From positions 94,913 to 158,912 of the forward strand of contig SADC01000197.1 of NCBI GenBank assembly GCA_004194705.1: 64,000 nt of DNA, written 5' to 3'. Both the position numbers and the translations under genes were made by a program. Under the pieces are notes generated by a model. It was not told the DNA's origin, made no database searches, and saw only the letters and a program-made list of their open reading frames with translations. The DNA comes from Ditylenchus dipsaci. Its lineage: Eukaryota > Nematoda > Chromadorea > Rhabditida > Anguinidae. This document shows, piece after piece, positions 53,701 to 63,638 of this stretch. Numbering within the stretch: position 1 is the stretch's first letter; every line of letters begins with the position of its first letter.

Positions 53701-55161
53701 CTGCTTACTTCTATGGCTGTTAATGTGATAATTTGTCCTTCTCTCCACTTTACATTTAAAACATTTAGGGTGTCGTTCCATTCAAGAAATTTTGGTGCAT
53801 GGAATGGCACACGATGATCAAGGGCGCAAGATGTCCAAATCAGTAGGAAATGTTGTTTCGCCAGAAAATGCAAGTTTTCTTCTCTCGCTATTTTTATAAG
53901 TTTCTCTTAGTTTAGGTAACCGACGGGTCAGATACAATAAGTGCAATTGGTGTCGATGGACTTCGCTTCTGGGTGGCTTCTTCGTGTGGTTCATTAGATG
54001 CTCCTTCAATCAGTAAAAATGTCCTAAAAGCAATCGAGCAGAAGCTTTACGTAATACGTCGGACACTGAAGTACCTACTTGGAGTCATGGATAATATGGA
54101 GATAAAAGAAGTTTCTCAGAGGGTATTGATGGTTAAAAAACTTCGTACCATCGATAGGGTGAGAACTATTCATTAGTTGTGGTTCGGTGTCCAATCACCT
54201 AGTCTATTATACTTTAGTATATTCTCTTGAGGCTGAGGCAGTATCTGTCTTCTGTGAGCAAAAATACAGAGATTATCAATTCAATAAGGTGGTCAGCGAT
54301 TTTTTCGATTTCCTTGGAAACCCGTTGAGCTCACTATATGTGGTTAGTTAGCAAGGGTTAATACGACAAATTTCATCTAATTTTCACTATTTTTTCTGTT
54401 TAGAAGCGCCTCAGGGACCGCATGTATTGCTACAGCCTAGGATCTCAAGAGCGGGATGCTGCACTATTCACGTTCCTAATTGTTGGACATCGTCTTGTAG
54501 GAAGCATTGCTCCTATTTTGCCCCATCTAGCTGTCGAATTCTTCCAGGTAAATAAGTATTCCTTTTATTTTAAGAAAGGTCAAATTTCTAAGTTGTAAAA
54601 CTTTTATGTGGGGTGATTTTTGAGGCATCGCATACATTTTTCGATGATTATTAGTTCTTTCAGCATCATCCATTGTACAAAGATGAAATTGAGCTTGCTA
54701 CACGTCTTACCTTTGATGATTTGAAGTTAAACGACGAGTGGATTGGTGACGAACTTCATTTGAATAGAACGATGGGTCTCGTCTTTCAATTGCGAGAGAA
54801 TCTCAATATTAAAAATGATCGCGAACTTGAAATGAAGGTTAGGTCATTTTTTTAGCAATCCGACATTACTATTTTTATTTTGGGGCCTTGCTATCAGTGT
54901 GTGTGATGAAGGAGTATTCGATACATTGGAAAAGCTATACAAGAGAGATGATCCTACCTGCGAACTCATTGAGCTGCTAGGTGTTTCTTATATAGTGCTT
55001 GAAAAAGTGATCCGTCGACAAATGGAGTGTCATGGGAAGTGAGGATCATAGATCCCCCGGAAGATCGTGCTTATTGTCCAAGATGTAGGAAAATGAATAG
55101 ATTAAAGGAATTTTCTGAAGACCTGTGCCTACGTTGTTCCGAAGCGGTAGCTTTTTGTTGA
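47750..55161 (+). CDS. IARS2: Isoleucyl-tRNA synthetase, mitochondrial/bacterial type
   Basis: Charges tRNA-Ile with isoleucine. Sixteen exons: 47750-47847, 47957-48094, 48142-48193, 48251-48466, 48517-48603, 52301-52485, 52533-53015, 53068-53179, 53232-53473, 53513-53718, 53769-53869, 53916-54158, 54218-54342, 54404-54547, 54664-54837, 54898-55161. Landmarks: [20 protein letters not shown] (HIGH box reads HVGH), [61 protein letters not shown] (KMSKS) and a C-terminal zinc site CPRC...CLRC. The terminal zinc site and the short N-terminus are bacterial/mitochondrial features. Intron 11 uses a GC-AG site. At least six single-base losses (two near 48338-48350, then 52853, 53628, 53787, 55004) break the frame while motifs stay intact. 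TTTCAG at 47730 may be a spliced-leader acceptor. AATAAA at about 55210. Confidence 0.85.
49322..49680. mobile_element. Foldback (TTAAAGGACCATTGC ends)
   Basis: Ends TTAAAGGACCATTGC(T/C)GTCTACG and the inverse, with GAAATTTGGACTTTTTGAAT next and its complement. The same end type occurs at 34368-35124 and 60106-60316. Confidence 0.65.
50008..51820. mobile_element. Foldback with GGTCATTTCGTCCCC satellite TIRs
   Basis: Left arm 50008-50100 and right arm 51700-51820 share GGTCATTTCGTCCCC units followed by CGCCAATTTGAAATTT and a further matching AACAGGTTC block. Another left arm of the same family is at 63389-63600 (right arm beyond the window). Two younger foldbacks lie inside. Confidence 0.6.
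51203..51688. mobile_element. Foldback with GATAAAATTTTATCT satellite
   Basis: Perfect 8-bp duplications TAACAAAC lie at 51195-51202 and 51689-51696. TIR CGTGGTGCGCAAAACAGATA on both ends. Arms are dense arrays of AGATAAA/TTTATCT units, more than a dozen WGATAR sites per arm. The core is a perfect-looking hairpin with CAAATCTATAGAAATTT. No coding. Confidence 0.8.
51957..52197. mobile_element. Foldback (TTTAAAGGGCCTGACC ends) nested in an F1 fragment
   Basis: Near-perfect inverted halves from TTAAAGGGCCTGACCTCTTC to the inverse, joined near 52080. The flanking sequence on both sides (TGTATTGGAAGGGGAAGGGA left; TTCTTAAACTGGGCCGTGGC right) belongs to the F1 family, so this element is inserted in an F1 remnant. 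Confidence 0.7.
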
Positions 55162-55199
55162 TAGTGTGTAGGTTTTCTTGTAATTTTGTTAATATGTCG

Positions 55200-56385
55200 T
55201 TTGTTAGTAATAAATAATTTCATCGTGTTACGTTTTTTTTGGTTTTTTTACATGGCTTCTGGTGTGCCCCACTTTTGACCTATTTTTGTCGGCGGGTAAC
55301 GACCTTGCCAAAGATTGAGTTACTCCTCTGTGGATATTTTCCAATTCTGGCAGACTTTAAGACACTTTACTATGCTTATTATGACCTAAAACAACAAAAA
55401 GAGAAAGACTCACTATTATTATATGCATATAGAGTCTCTTTTTGCGCAGCTCCAGTGACCAAAAGGGATAGAATAGCCTTCAGTTGAGCACTTAACTACT
55501 GTTTATACATAAAACGAGCATGCTTAAACGGGCATGCCATATCTAGAATTATTTTCTGGTAGAAAGGTCTGTAAACGAAGCATGGTCCTGGTCGTCTGTT
55601 CGAAATTTTATTCGGATCCTAGAATTTGGTTAAGTTTTTTTTCGAAACGTTCTTGAAACTTGAAAAAAAATAGTTTAATAGAGGTTCGCACAAAGCGCTC
55701 ATTTTCTTCGAAAATAACTGAGGATGAATCATGAAGTTTCATGTTCAAGAAAATTTGGCGCCCAAAGATCAAAAAACTTGGAAGGTACAATTTCAAACTG
55801 TTCGATATTAGAGATATCCGGTATTTCACGTCGTAATAGTCAAGCCATATGTGTAGATTTTCAGTGTTAATCTCAAACAAAAATATTGTTAATCATGTAA
55901 AATGTACAGGCAATTAAACTCCGAAAATCCTGTACTCAACCAAAAATAATCTGGGGGTGGACAGACTATAAGTCCTGAAATCCGTATCTAAATTTCAGTA
56001 TGTTAAGAAATTGTAAAAAATGGCAAAATTTCAAAAATGGTCGATTTAAGACTACCGTATTTCGAAGCCATGGGCTTCTATTTTTCTCTCAAATCTTGAA
56101 ATTGTTAATCAAAAATGACCTTAACTCCGAAACCTTAGTCAAAAAATAGGGGGGTGGGCTTCTATTAGAGCATGGGCTTATATTAGAGGAAGTACGGTAT
56201 TTTTTATTTCGTGTTCCTCATCGAATTTTTCTCTTTAGCCATTGCATATTTATAGCCACAATATTCCTTACACTAAGGGCTTTCGAATGAGCCATCACTT
56301 GCCGATAAAACATGCAAAATTTGAAAGCTATAATTGATTTCTGTGAAAATTTCCAAGAAATTTTTTTCATCTAGTCGACTCGATT
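55200..56385. other. Intergenic with repeat fragments
   Basis: 55230-55490 resembles part of an F1 arm (AGAGTCTCTTTTTGCGCAGC and CAGTGACCAAAA). 56054-56199 is a CCGTATTTCGAAGCCATGGG MITE with inverse end TTAGAGGAAGTACGG. No supported exon. Confidence 0.45.
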
Positions 56386-56395
56386 GAGATTCTAG

Positions 56396-56826
56396 GTACA
56401 ATTCTGATATACCCCAGCACTCACTTCTGGTATACCCCAGCACTCAATTATGGTATACCCCAGCACTTAATTTAGGATACACTCCTCATGTTACCCACGA
56501 TTGAGAGCTGAGGATGTTAGCTACACGATGGTGTAAAAATTTCTTAGTTCAGTTTAAAAAAATGCACATCTTTTAATTAAAATGGAACTGAATCATCTTT
56601 GAGTATTCAATTTTCATTCGAAATGATTCAATTCTATTTTAATTAGAAGATGCACATTTTTGTGAACTAAACTAAGAAATTTTTACGCCATCATGTAGCT
56701 AACATCCTCAGCTCTCAATCCTGGGGTAACATGAGGAGTGTATCCCAAATTAAGTGCTGGGGTATACCATAATTGAGTGCTCGGGGTATACCAGAAGTGA
56801 GTGCTGGGGTATACCAGAATTTAGCC
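56396..56826. mobile_element. Foldback with TCTGGTATACCCCAGCACT satellite
   Basis: Perfect 8-bp duplications GATTCTAG lie at 56388-56395 and 56827-56834. Ends GTACAATTCTGATATACCCC and, from the right, GGCTAAATTCTGGTATACCC. Three to four copies of a 21-24 bp unit per arm, then a long inverted block (GAGCTGAGGATGTTAGCTAC) and an AT-rich core. G-starting ends suggest MULE type. Confidence 0.75.
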
Positions 56827-57260
56827 GATTCTAGCACTATTTTTTTGTCGAGGTTTCCTGAAACGCAACTGGAGGCTCGATAGAGGAGTGAATTTTCTGC
56901 ATTTTGTTACCAAGGACGTATACAAAAAATGCAAATTTTAGGTATTTATGCAAAAGTTAGATGGAAAACGCAAAAACCCCTATTTTTACTCGGAAAATGC
57001 CAGTTGTTTGCTGTTGATGGTCTCTCGTTTGTAAAACTAGTGGTTTTGAAAATTCTATTTTGGTTAAAAGATAGAAGATAATTAATCTTAGCTTTCTTTT
57101 GGTATATAAAAATGCTCAAAAAATGCAAAATTTGAGGTTTTCAATGCAAAAGAAACTTAGTATAATTCCAGTGCTGAAGATGGTCTCCACCAGAAGAACG
57201 TGCCTCAAGCATAGCGTAAGGTCTTTCTCCGAAACTCGTTCAGCTGTAGCTAAGACAAGA

Positions 57261-58155
57261 TGGTAAAAAAGAAGGGCCGAAAAAAGCTAAAGCAAATCGG
57301 AGACAAAACACAAGCTGCTGAACAAGCAAACATGAGGAGTAGAGCTCGTCTATGTGAGTCAAATTTTCATTGTGCCTTTTTTCGATGTCTACCGAACTTT
57401 TTAATTCTAGTGAGCTGCGTTTAGGGAATAAACAGCCAATACGAAGAACGTGCGACACTGCAAGTGCAATCAAGAAGTTTCATGGAAAGCAAAATAAAGC
57501 AATGGCTACTGGAAATGGATTTGTCGTACCGGATCAATACAAGTACTACCAATGTGGAGCAAACGAACCGGAATAATTTTTGCTCAGTGATTTAACAGAT
57601 GAAATCGGAAAAGGGTATTCATTTTTTAATTATATGTTTTTGACATAGAATTATATTTAGCATTATGCTCTTTGGTCGATAAAGCAACAAGGATCGGGCT
57701 GAAAAAAAGGTATGAAGGTTATCTTTGTGGACGGCACGTTCAAAATCACGCCTGCGCCATTCTACCAAGTAAGAGTATCTTTCTTTCATTTGCTTTAAGT
57801 ATTATGTGTTTAGGTCTACGTGATTCTAGCTGAAAGAGGAGGATACGTCTTTCCGGTCTTATATGCTCTTCTGCCGGATAAAACGAAGGGATCGTACTGC
57901 CGAATGTTTCGAATGATCCGAGAAATATGGCCAGATTTTGATCCGACAAGCTGCTCAATGAACTTCGAAAGGGGAGCAATCCGGGCGGTTCAAATTATCT
58001 TTCCGGAATGCAATATATGGGGTTGCCTGTTCCATCTGGTTCAGAACATGAAAAAGACGCTGGCCAACTGAAGCGTCTCTATGTAACAAATGCTGAATTT
58101 GCTCTTAAATGCCTTTTGTTTTGTTCTGAATAAGCTTTTGTTATGGAAATGTTGT
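57261..58155 (+). pseudogene. MULE transposase fragment (element D), broken
   Basis: Pieces in order: a basic start MVKKKGRKKLKQIGDKTQAA (57261), RTCDTASAIKKFHGKQNKAM and QYKYYQCGANEPE (57440-57575), then a stop and frame changes. VIFVDGTFKITPAPFYQ follows (57717-57768; first catalytic Asp). An intron leads to VYVILAERGGYVFPVLYALL and an unusual NFERGAIRAVQ (second Asp replaced by Asn) with GCLFHLVQNMKKTLAN (57814-58071). A shifted frame continues KRLYVTNAEFALKC to about 58130. The C-terminal part with Glu is absent; element C begins at 58166, immediately after. Confidence 0.7.
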
Positions 58156-58165
58156 CTTTTGTTTG

Positions 58166-59945
58166 GGACACGGTCGTTTGTTTGAAAGTTCGTTTGTTCG
58201 AAAGCGTCGTTTGTTCGAAAAGTTCGTTTGTTCGAAAAGTTCGTTTGTTCGAAAAGTTCGTTTGTTCGAAAAATGTTCGAAAAGTTTGTTTGTTCGAAAA
58301 ATGTTTCTTTGACCGAAAATTATAAAAGTATTTTCAAATAATATTTATCTTGAGCGGAAGAACTTTGATTTTTGTTGCTTGTTCATTTTTTCGCTGTTCC
58401 GTTAGTTGTAGCTGGTTCTCTCTTATTTTTTGTTTGGCAATTTATTTCTGGGACAAGTTAGACAAGACAAGCTTTATAATTGATTTCAGAAATTGCGATG
58501 TCTGTCCGAAATGTGCTAGAAGCAATTGGTGGTTACTATTCCGACTCTGATGATGATGGTGAAGAAGATCAGCAAGTATTGATGGTGGAGCCAGCCGAGC
58601 AGCAAGAAATCGCCGTTGAGCCTCTTGTGGTGGTGGAGCCAGTCATTCCGGTGGGTTTTAATTTATAGTTGGCAATCATTTCAAGTTTATTTTCAGAGTT
58701 TCCTCAAATCGGTGCAGGTCAAGGATGGTCAAGGATGGTCAAGGATGGATTCTCAATTTGGACGGTCGTTTCTTCTGGAAGAACAAGCAGCACAAAACCA
58801 CAGCTTACTGGAAGTGTGTCAAGGCAAACGATTTAGACTGCAAAGCTCGCATCAACACAAACATTCAGACTGGAGCTGTCATCAAGACCAAGGGGATTCA
58901 CAATCATGACAAGTGTGCTACGTCTCTGCCAGTTCGAAATTTCAAGAATGCCGTCAAAGAAAAAGCCGGTGAGACAATGGAGATTTGAATTTGTTTATTT
59001 GTTTGATTCTTCCTTATGATTAATTGTTTAGAAGCCGTCACAGATCTTTAATCAATTGTTCAAGAATGTTCCGGGAGCTGTGCAGTCGTTGGTGGACAAA
59101 AGTGCAGAAAGGCTCGTCATTGGAAGAACAAGAAAGCGTGGCAGAGTGGAACCGGCGACTATCAATGGAATGGACTTTGAAATTGGAGATGAAATTGATG
59201 AAGAAGGAAACAGGTTAGTGCTTTTTATTCACAGATGGCCACTGGCAATGAATTTGTTTTAGGATTTTGCATTTTGGTCGAGCCAGCAACAAGAATTTGT
59301 CGAGTCAAATGAAGGTCGTCTTTATGGATGGAACGTTTAAAATCACACCTTTTCCATTTTATCAGGTTTGCTTAAATATTTTCATTGTTATACAGAGGAT
59401 GTATATATATTTTCAGGTCTACGTGATTCTGGCTGAAAGGGATGGCTACGTTTTTCCAGTTCTCTACGCTCTTCTTCCAACCAAGCAGCAGATGGTCTAT
59501 GAAAAACTCTTTTGAATGGTGCGCGGGATCTGGACCCCCCTGGACTCTACAACTTCGTGAATTGCCTTAAAACGGTGCAGCAAGGACGTGATCAGAAGTA
59601 TTTGCAGTGGCAGCTTGGCAACAAACCAAAAGGGAAGAGAACCAAGTACAAGGACGCCGATGCCCGCATTCTCACAATCGTTCAAGCTTACGAGGAAATA
59701 AGCACTGATGAATATCTCAAAGGAATTGCTAACAATTTTGTGATGGATAGTTAAATTGTTGTTGAATGGTTGTCTCATTTATTTTTGTTTGTATTCTACC
59801 TATAAAATCATTTGTTCATAAAATCGTTACAAATGAACAGAGAATAAAACGAACAGACGCTTTCCGTACAAACAAACTTTTCGAACAACTTTCGAATAAA
59901 CGAACTTTTCGAACAAACGAACTTTTCGAACAAACGACGCGTACC
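58166..59945 (+). mobile_element. MULE transposon with AAAGTTCGTTTGTTCG-array TIRs (element C)
   Basis: Ends GGACACGGTCGTTTGTTTGA and, from the right, GGTACGCGTCGTTTGTTCGA. A 10-bp duplication CTTTTGTTTG lies at 58156-58165 and 59946-59955. Left TIR holds about seven copies of a 16-bp unit AAAGTTCGTTTGTTCG (58175-58300); right TIR about four to five (59860-59940). The enclosed gene lies in the same orientation. Confidence 0.85.
58498..59754 (+). pseudogene. FLYWCH-MULE transposase, internally deleted (element C)
   Basis: Exon 1 (58498-58650) has an acidic N-terminus (MSVRNVLEAIGGYYSDSDDD). Exon 2 (58697-58968) encodes a clear FLYWCH domain: GRFFWKNKQHKTTAYWKC, then CKAR and HNHDKC. A 10-bp unit (GGTCAAGGAT) is triplicated at 58720-58750 and shifts the frame just before it. 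Exon 3 (59033-59212) has GRTRKRGRVEP. Exon 4 starts at 59262 with FGRASNKN and VVFMDGTFKITPFPFYQ (first Asp). Exon 5 runs from 59418 (VYVILAERDGYVFPVLYALL) to a stop after MVYEKLF (59515). The final part (59520-59754; YLQWQLGNKPKG and ending NNFVMDS) matches a MULE C-terminus. The segment with the second Asp, C-x-FH and Glu is deleted, so this copy depends on another source of transposase. Confidence 0.75.
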
Positions 59946-59999
59946 CTTTTGTTTGATAGATCTTTTTGTGCTCATATATGAACTTTTAAATGAGGTTAG

Positions 60000-60100
60000 C
60001 ATGTATTTTAACAGTAAAAATAATTTTTCGGGGAAAAGACTCATTCGGGGAAAAGATGATTTCGGGGAAAAGAACTTTACGGGGAAAAGAGGTGTACCCC
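60000..60100. repeat. Tandem array TTCGGGGAAAAGA
   Basis: Four degenerate units of about 20-23 bp, each with CGGGGAAAAGA. No opposing arm within the window. It is directly followed by the AAAGGGCCAT foldback. Confidence 0.5.
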
Positions 60101-60105
60101 ACGGG

Positions 60106-60316
60106 CATGCTCCTTTAAAGGGCCATAGCCATCTCCGACAACGAGAATTTCAAATGTTTTAATTCGCGCGGGACAGTTCTCTTTCGTCTTTCATTGTACT
60201 CTTTTGAGTCATTCGAAGCAAGTCAAAAGAATACTGTGCGAGACGAAAGAGAACTGTCTCGCGCGAATTCAAACATTTGAAATTCTCGTTGTCGGAGACG
60301 GCTATGGTCCTTTAAG
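60106..60316. mobile_element. Foldback (TTTAAAGGGCCATAGCC ends)
   Basis: Perfect-looking inverted halves: TTAAAGGGCCATAGCCATCT / AGACGGCTATGGTCCTTTAA, then CGACAACGAGAATTTCAAAT and its complement, and CGCGCGGGACAG-type. Loop near 60205. Confidence 0.7.
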
Positions 60317-60719
60317 TGAGAAAAAATTTACATAAAGGTATTTTGAGCATGAGTTGTTGAAGGGCGGAACGATTATTTTAGTTTATGTTATATAATAAGA
60401 ACTGAGGACGTAACGTCCTGAGGACAACATTCAACATTTTACGAATCAACATTTTGTTGACCCTAATATTGGGACATTGAAATGTTGACCCTCAACATTT
60501 TTGACCTCAACATTTTTCAGTCAAAAGTGTACAGGGTGTATCACAAAAACTGGTGCAATTTTAAAAAATTTGTGTACGTAACCTCTCGCCCAGCCGATTT
60601 CCGATTTTTTCGGAAGTCTCCACAGTGTAAAATTTTGATTTCAGCCATAAATCGGTCTTTTCCCATATATAGTTTTTTCTGTTCTGTTACTTCCTGGGGT
60701 AGTATTCAGGTCGGTTAGT

Positions 60720-61500
60720 AAAGTCAGTAGATCAAGAGTTACTCTTGATCCTACTCGCACTTGAAACGGGTTGAGTAGAGTTTAGGATCATGAGTTACTC
60801 GTGATCCTACTCACCCATCTGAAACGAGTTGAGTAGAGTTTTGGATCAAAAGTTACTCGCGATCCTACTCGAGCAGCGAGTAATTTTTGATCCGAGTAGA
60901 ATTTATATTGTACTAGCTATACTAGAGTTTTACTCGCCGAACTCGAGTTCTTTTCCCTAAATCGAGGTATCTTCGCGAGTTTCACGAGTAAACTCGTTTT
61001 TTCGCGTTGAGTTGAGTTCTACTCGCTGAACTCGAGTTTTACTGCCCTAACTCAGCTTTCTACTCGCGAGTTTAACGAGTTTACTCGATTATTATGGATT
61101 AACTTGAGTTCTACTCGCCAACTCGAGTTCTACTCGCCCAACTCGGGTTTTACTCACCCAACTCGGGCTCTACTCGCCCAACTCGGGCTCTACTCGCCAA
61201 CTCGGCTTCTGACCTTCGAGTTTTACGAGTGAATCAAATTTTTTTAAATTTTTTCGAGTTCTACTCGTTAACACGGCTTCCAACCCCGAGTTTTACAAGT
61301 AAATTAATTTTTTTTTAATTTTTTCGAATTCTACTCGCCCAACTCGGGTTCTACTCCACCAACTCGAGTTCTACTCGCCCAATTCGAGTTTTACTCGCCC
61401 AACTCGGCTTCCAACCCATGAGTTTCACGAGTAAATTAATTTTTTTAAATTTTTCGTGAGTTCTACTCGCCCAACTCGCGCTCTCTAACCCGCGGGTTAC
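60720..61500. repeat. Long tandem array TTCTACTCGCCCAACTCGGG
   Basis: Begins with inverted GATCAAGAGTTACTCTTGAT-like units (60730-60900), then about 25 degenerate copies of a 19-20 bp unit, with an intermixed CGAGTTTTACGAGTAAA variant. It looks like a single giant satellite arm; no complementary arm lies within the window. Confidence 0.6.
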
Positions 61501-62360
61501 AAGGCAATGTCGATGTCGAAGTGATGTCGATGTCTATGTCGATGTTGTCGAGTCATGAGTAATCAGGCAAAATAAGGTATGCCCCGAGAAATTCAACTGA
61601 TTGCAAACATTCACAACTGCTTTTCTCAATGCTATTTCAAAATTTTGTAAATGCATAAAGACTAACTTTCGATAAAAAAAATTTAGTGCGTAAAATCGAA
61701 AACACGAGTGGTTCCCTTGAGGCTTAGACTTTACCTTTCCAGAAGCTATCTATAAACCAGGACCTAAACTACTAGAGGGGAATCAAGCAAAAGTAGTGTT
61801 TGTTACTTTATAGAAGAATATTTACAGAAAGATTTGCTAGAAAATTATAACCGCAAGCTTTGTTTACGAAATATTGAATTCACTTCACGACAAAAAGTTA
61901 TAAACGTCTAAAATCGGTGAAATTGTTTGGGACATCCTTTTCGCATAAATTGCCGTAACACAGAACGAAAAATGATTAAACCTGATAAAATAATCAGCAA
62001 AACCTGTCAGCCTCAAAATTCGTCCGAAAAAGAGAAAATAAATTTAAAAAAGTTGCAAAATCATGCAAAAATAAAAATATTTTTGGCCAAAAATGCTTTT
62101 GAAAACGCTCATCGAGATTTGGCAATTTTCCGAATCGAGATCGGGATTCAGCACCAAATCTTCGGAATCGGGATCCCGATCGGGAGGGATCCGATCCGTG
62201 CGCACCTCTAAATTATATGCTATTTTTTCTATTTTTGACTATTTTTTTTATTTTTAGTGATTGAATTTAATTTTAATTTTCGGACCTACCCAATGGGTAC
62301 CAATTTTGGTGGTTCCCCTTGTTGTTTTTTGCTAAAATTTGGCATGAAATTCTCTTTTTT
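61500..62360. other. Intergenic, no gene seen
   Basis: A GATGTCGATGTC microsatellite (61505-61550) and, at 62125-62200, GAATCGGGATCCCGATCGGG-like short satellite resembling the other arms. No exon supported. Confidence 0.4.
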
Positions 62361-62369
62361 ATCGTGAAT

Positions 62370-62650
62370 TTTAGGATATATTAATTCAGAAAAACAAAAG
62401 GGGCCGTAAGCAGGTTGTTGAAGTGAAAGAAGTCATCAATGCTGTCATCCTTTACTCTTACTTTAGGTATCTTCTCTGTTTTGTTCCTTTTTTCAGCCTT
62501 TGTTTAAATCTGTTACTTTTAATTTTCCCTGTGCAGCTTAGATGCATCCGCGCTGGTATTAGTTCATCTCCAGGATCACCACGAACCACACAAGCTACTC
62601 AAGCCACCCCAAACACTCAAAACAATAATAAACCACCGAAAGCATCATAA
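62370..62650 (+). CDS. Possible two-exon gene fragment, unknown
   Basis: A stretch after GTGAATTTTAG reads QKNKRGRKQVVEVKEVINAV to a donor at ACTTTAG|GTATCT; a second piece after CCTGTGCAG starts LRCIRAGISSSPGSPRT and ends in a Thr/Gln/Asn-rich tail at 62650. The tail merges into a CACCTCAAACCA-type repeat (62640-62760), so part of this may be repeat. Low support. Confidence 0.2.
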
Positions 62651-62800
62651 ATCTCCTGAAATCGCCCTAACCACCCAAACCATCATGAATCACTCCAAAT
62701 CACCTCAAACCATCCCAAACTACCCAAATTACCTCAAACCACCCAAAATCACCCGAGACCATTTAAGACTATAAACACTCTAAACCATTCCAAATTGACT
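62580..62800. repeat. Degenerate tandem repeat ACCACCCAAACCATC
   Basis: Many imperfect copies of CACCTCAAACCATC-type units of 10-15 bp. Similar sequence at 43300-43335 (CATCCGAAACCACCTTAAAC). Confidence 0.5.
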
Positions 62801-63064
62801 CAAACAATTACTAGTGGTGACTTTGGTTGGTTCGAGGTGGTTTGGAGTGCTTACGGCTATCCTCGCAAAAAATTCGGTAAAGACCATCTGATCCACTTAA
62901 TTGCTGAAAATCTCACCCTAAACTATTACAAACACCTCCACCCCGTGCTTAAGGTGGTTCAGGCTAGTTAAAAGTTTTCTGGAGATGCTTATGTGCGTAA
63001 AAAGTTTACACCTCTTTAGTGAACCCCGAAAGACGAGTTTCGAGTGGCTTACTATTATTAGGGT

Positions 63065-63170
63065 TGTCGGCCGGCCGAAATTTTCGGTTTTCGGCTCGGC
63101 CGGCCGCAGAAAGTTTGGCTTTCGGTTCAGCCGGCCGAAATTTTCAGTTTTTGGCTCGACCGGCTACTTT
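63065..63170. repeat. Short satellite GGCCGGCCGAAATTTTCGG
   Basis: Four copies of a unit of about 25-30 bp containing CGGCCGGCCGAAATTTTC. GC-rich island like the arms of satellite foldbacks; only one arm is visible. Confidence 0.5.
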
Positions 63171-63638
63171 TTTTGACGCGTTATGTAGTCTACTCTACAT
63201 ATTTCGCATCCATGTGATTTTTTGTTCTTATGTAAATTTCGATCATTGCGCCAATAAATGTGTGGAAGTATTTCAATATAGTGAGATGAAGAGGAGCCCA
63301 GTCCAGGCTTTGCAGTTTTTGAAACGTACAGTATGCCAACAACCTCCCTATTAGCATTTTCAAAAGTTTGAAAAATGCTAGTTAAAACCGGCACTAGGTC
63401 ATTTTGTCCCAGGTCATTTCGTCCCCGGTCATTTCGTCTCCTGGTCTTTTCGTCTCCGGTCATTTCGTCCCCAAAACCGCCAATTTGAAATGTTCAAACA
63501 GGTTCAAATACTGGGGATAGCAAACACTTTTTCTAACTTAAAATTGTGTCAGGAATTGGGCTTTTTAGGACCGAAATTGTAATTTTACCCACCCCAGCTC
63601 TACACATAGGCTGGGTAGCTCCTAGTCAGGTGTATATA

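Noticed and set aside
53462..53873. Minus-strand frames within the IleRS exons
   Set aside because: Shadows of conserved synthetase exons carrying the KMSKS region on the plus strand.
47750..55161. IleRS as a pseudogene
   Set aside because: Motifs, splice sites and exon order are intact; the breaks are all single-base losses near homopolymers, better explained by sequence error. Not fully excluded.
58175..58300. CRISPR-like regularly spaced repeats
   Set aside because: The repeats are directly abutting 16-bp units with no unique spacers, they recur inverted at the other end of the element, and the DNA is eukaryotic.
60720..61500. Telomeric or centromeric satellite
   Set aside because: The unit is degenerate, under 1 kb, and similar in style to the transposon arms elsewhere in the window; no telomere-like TTAGGC or TTAGGG array is present.
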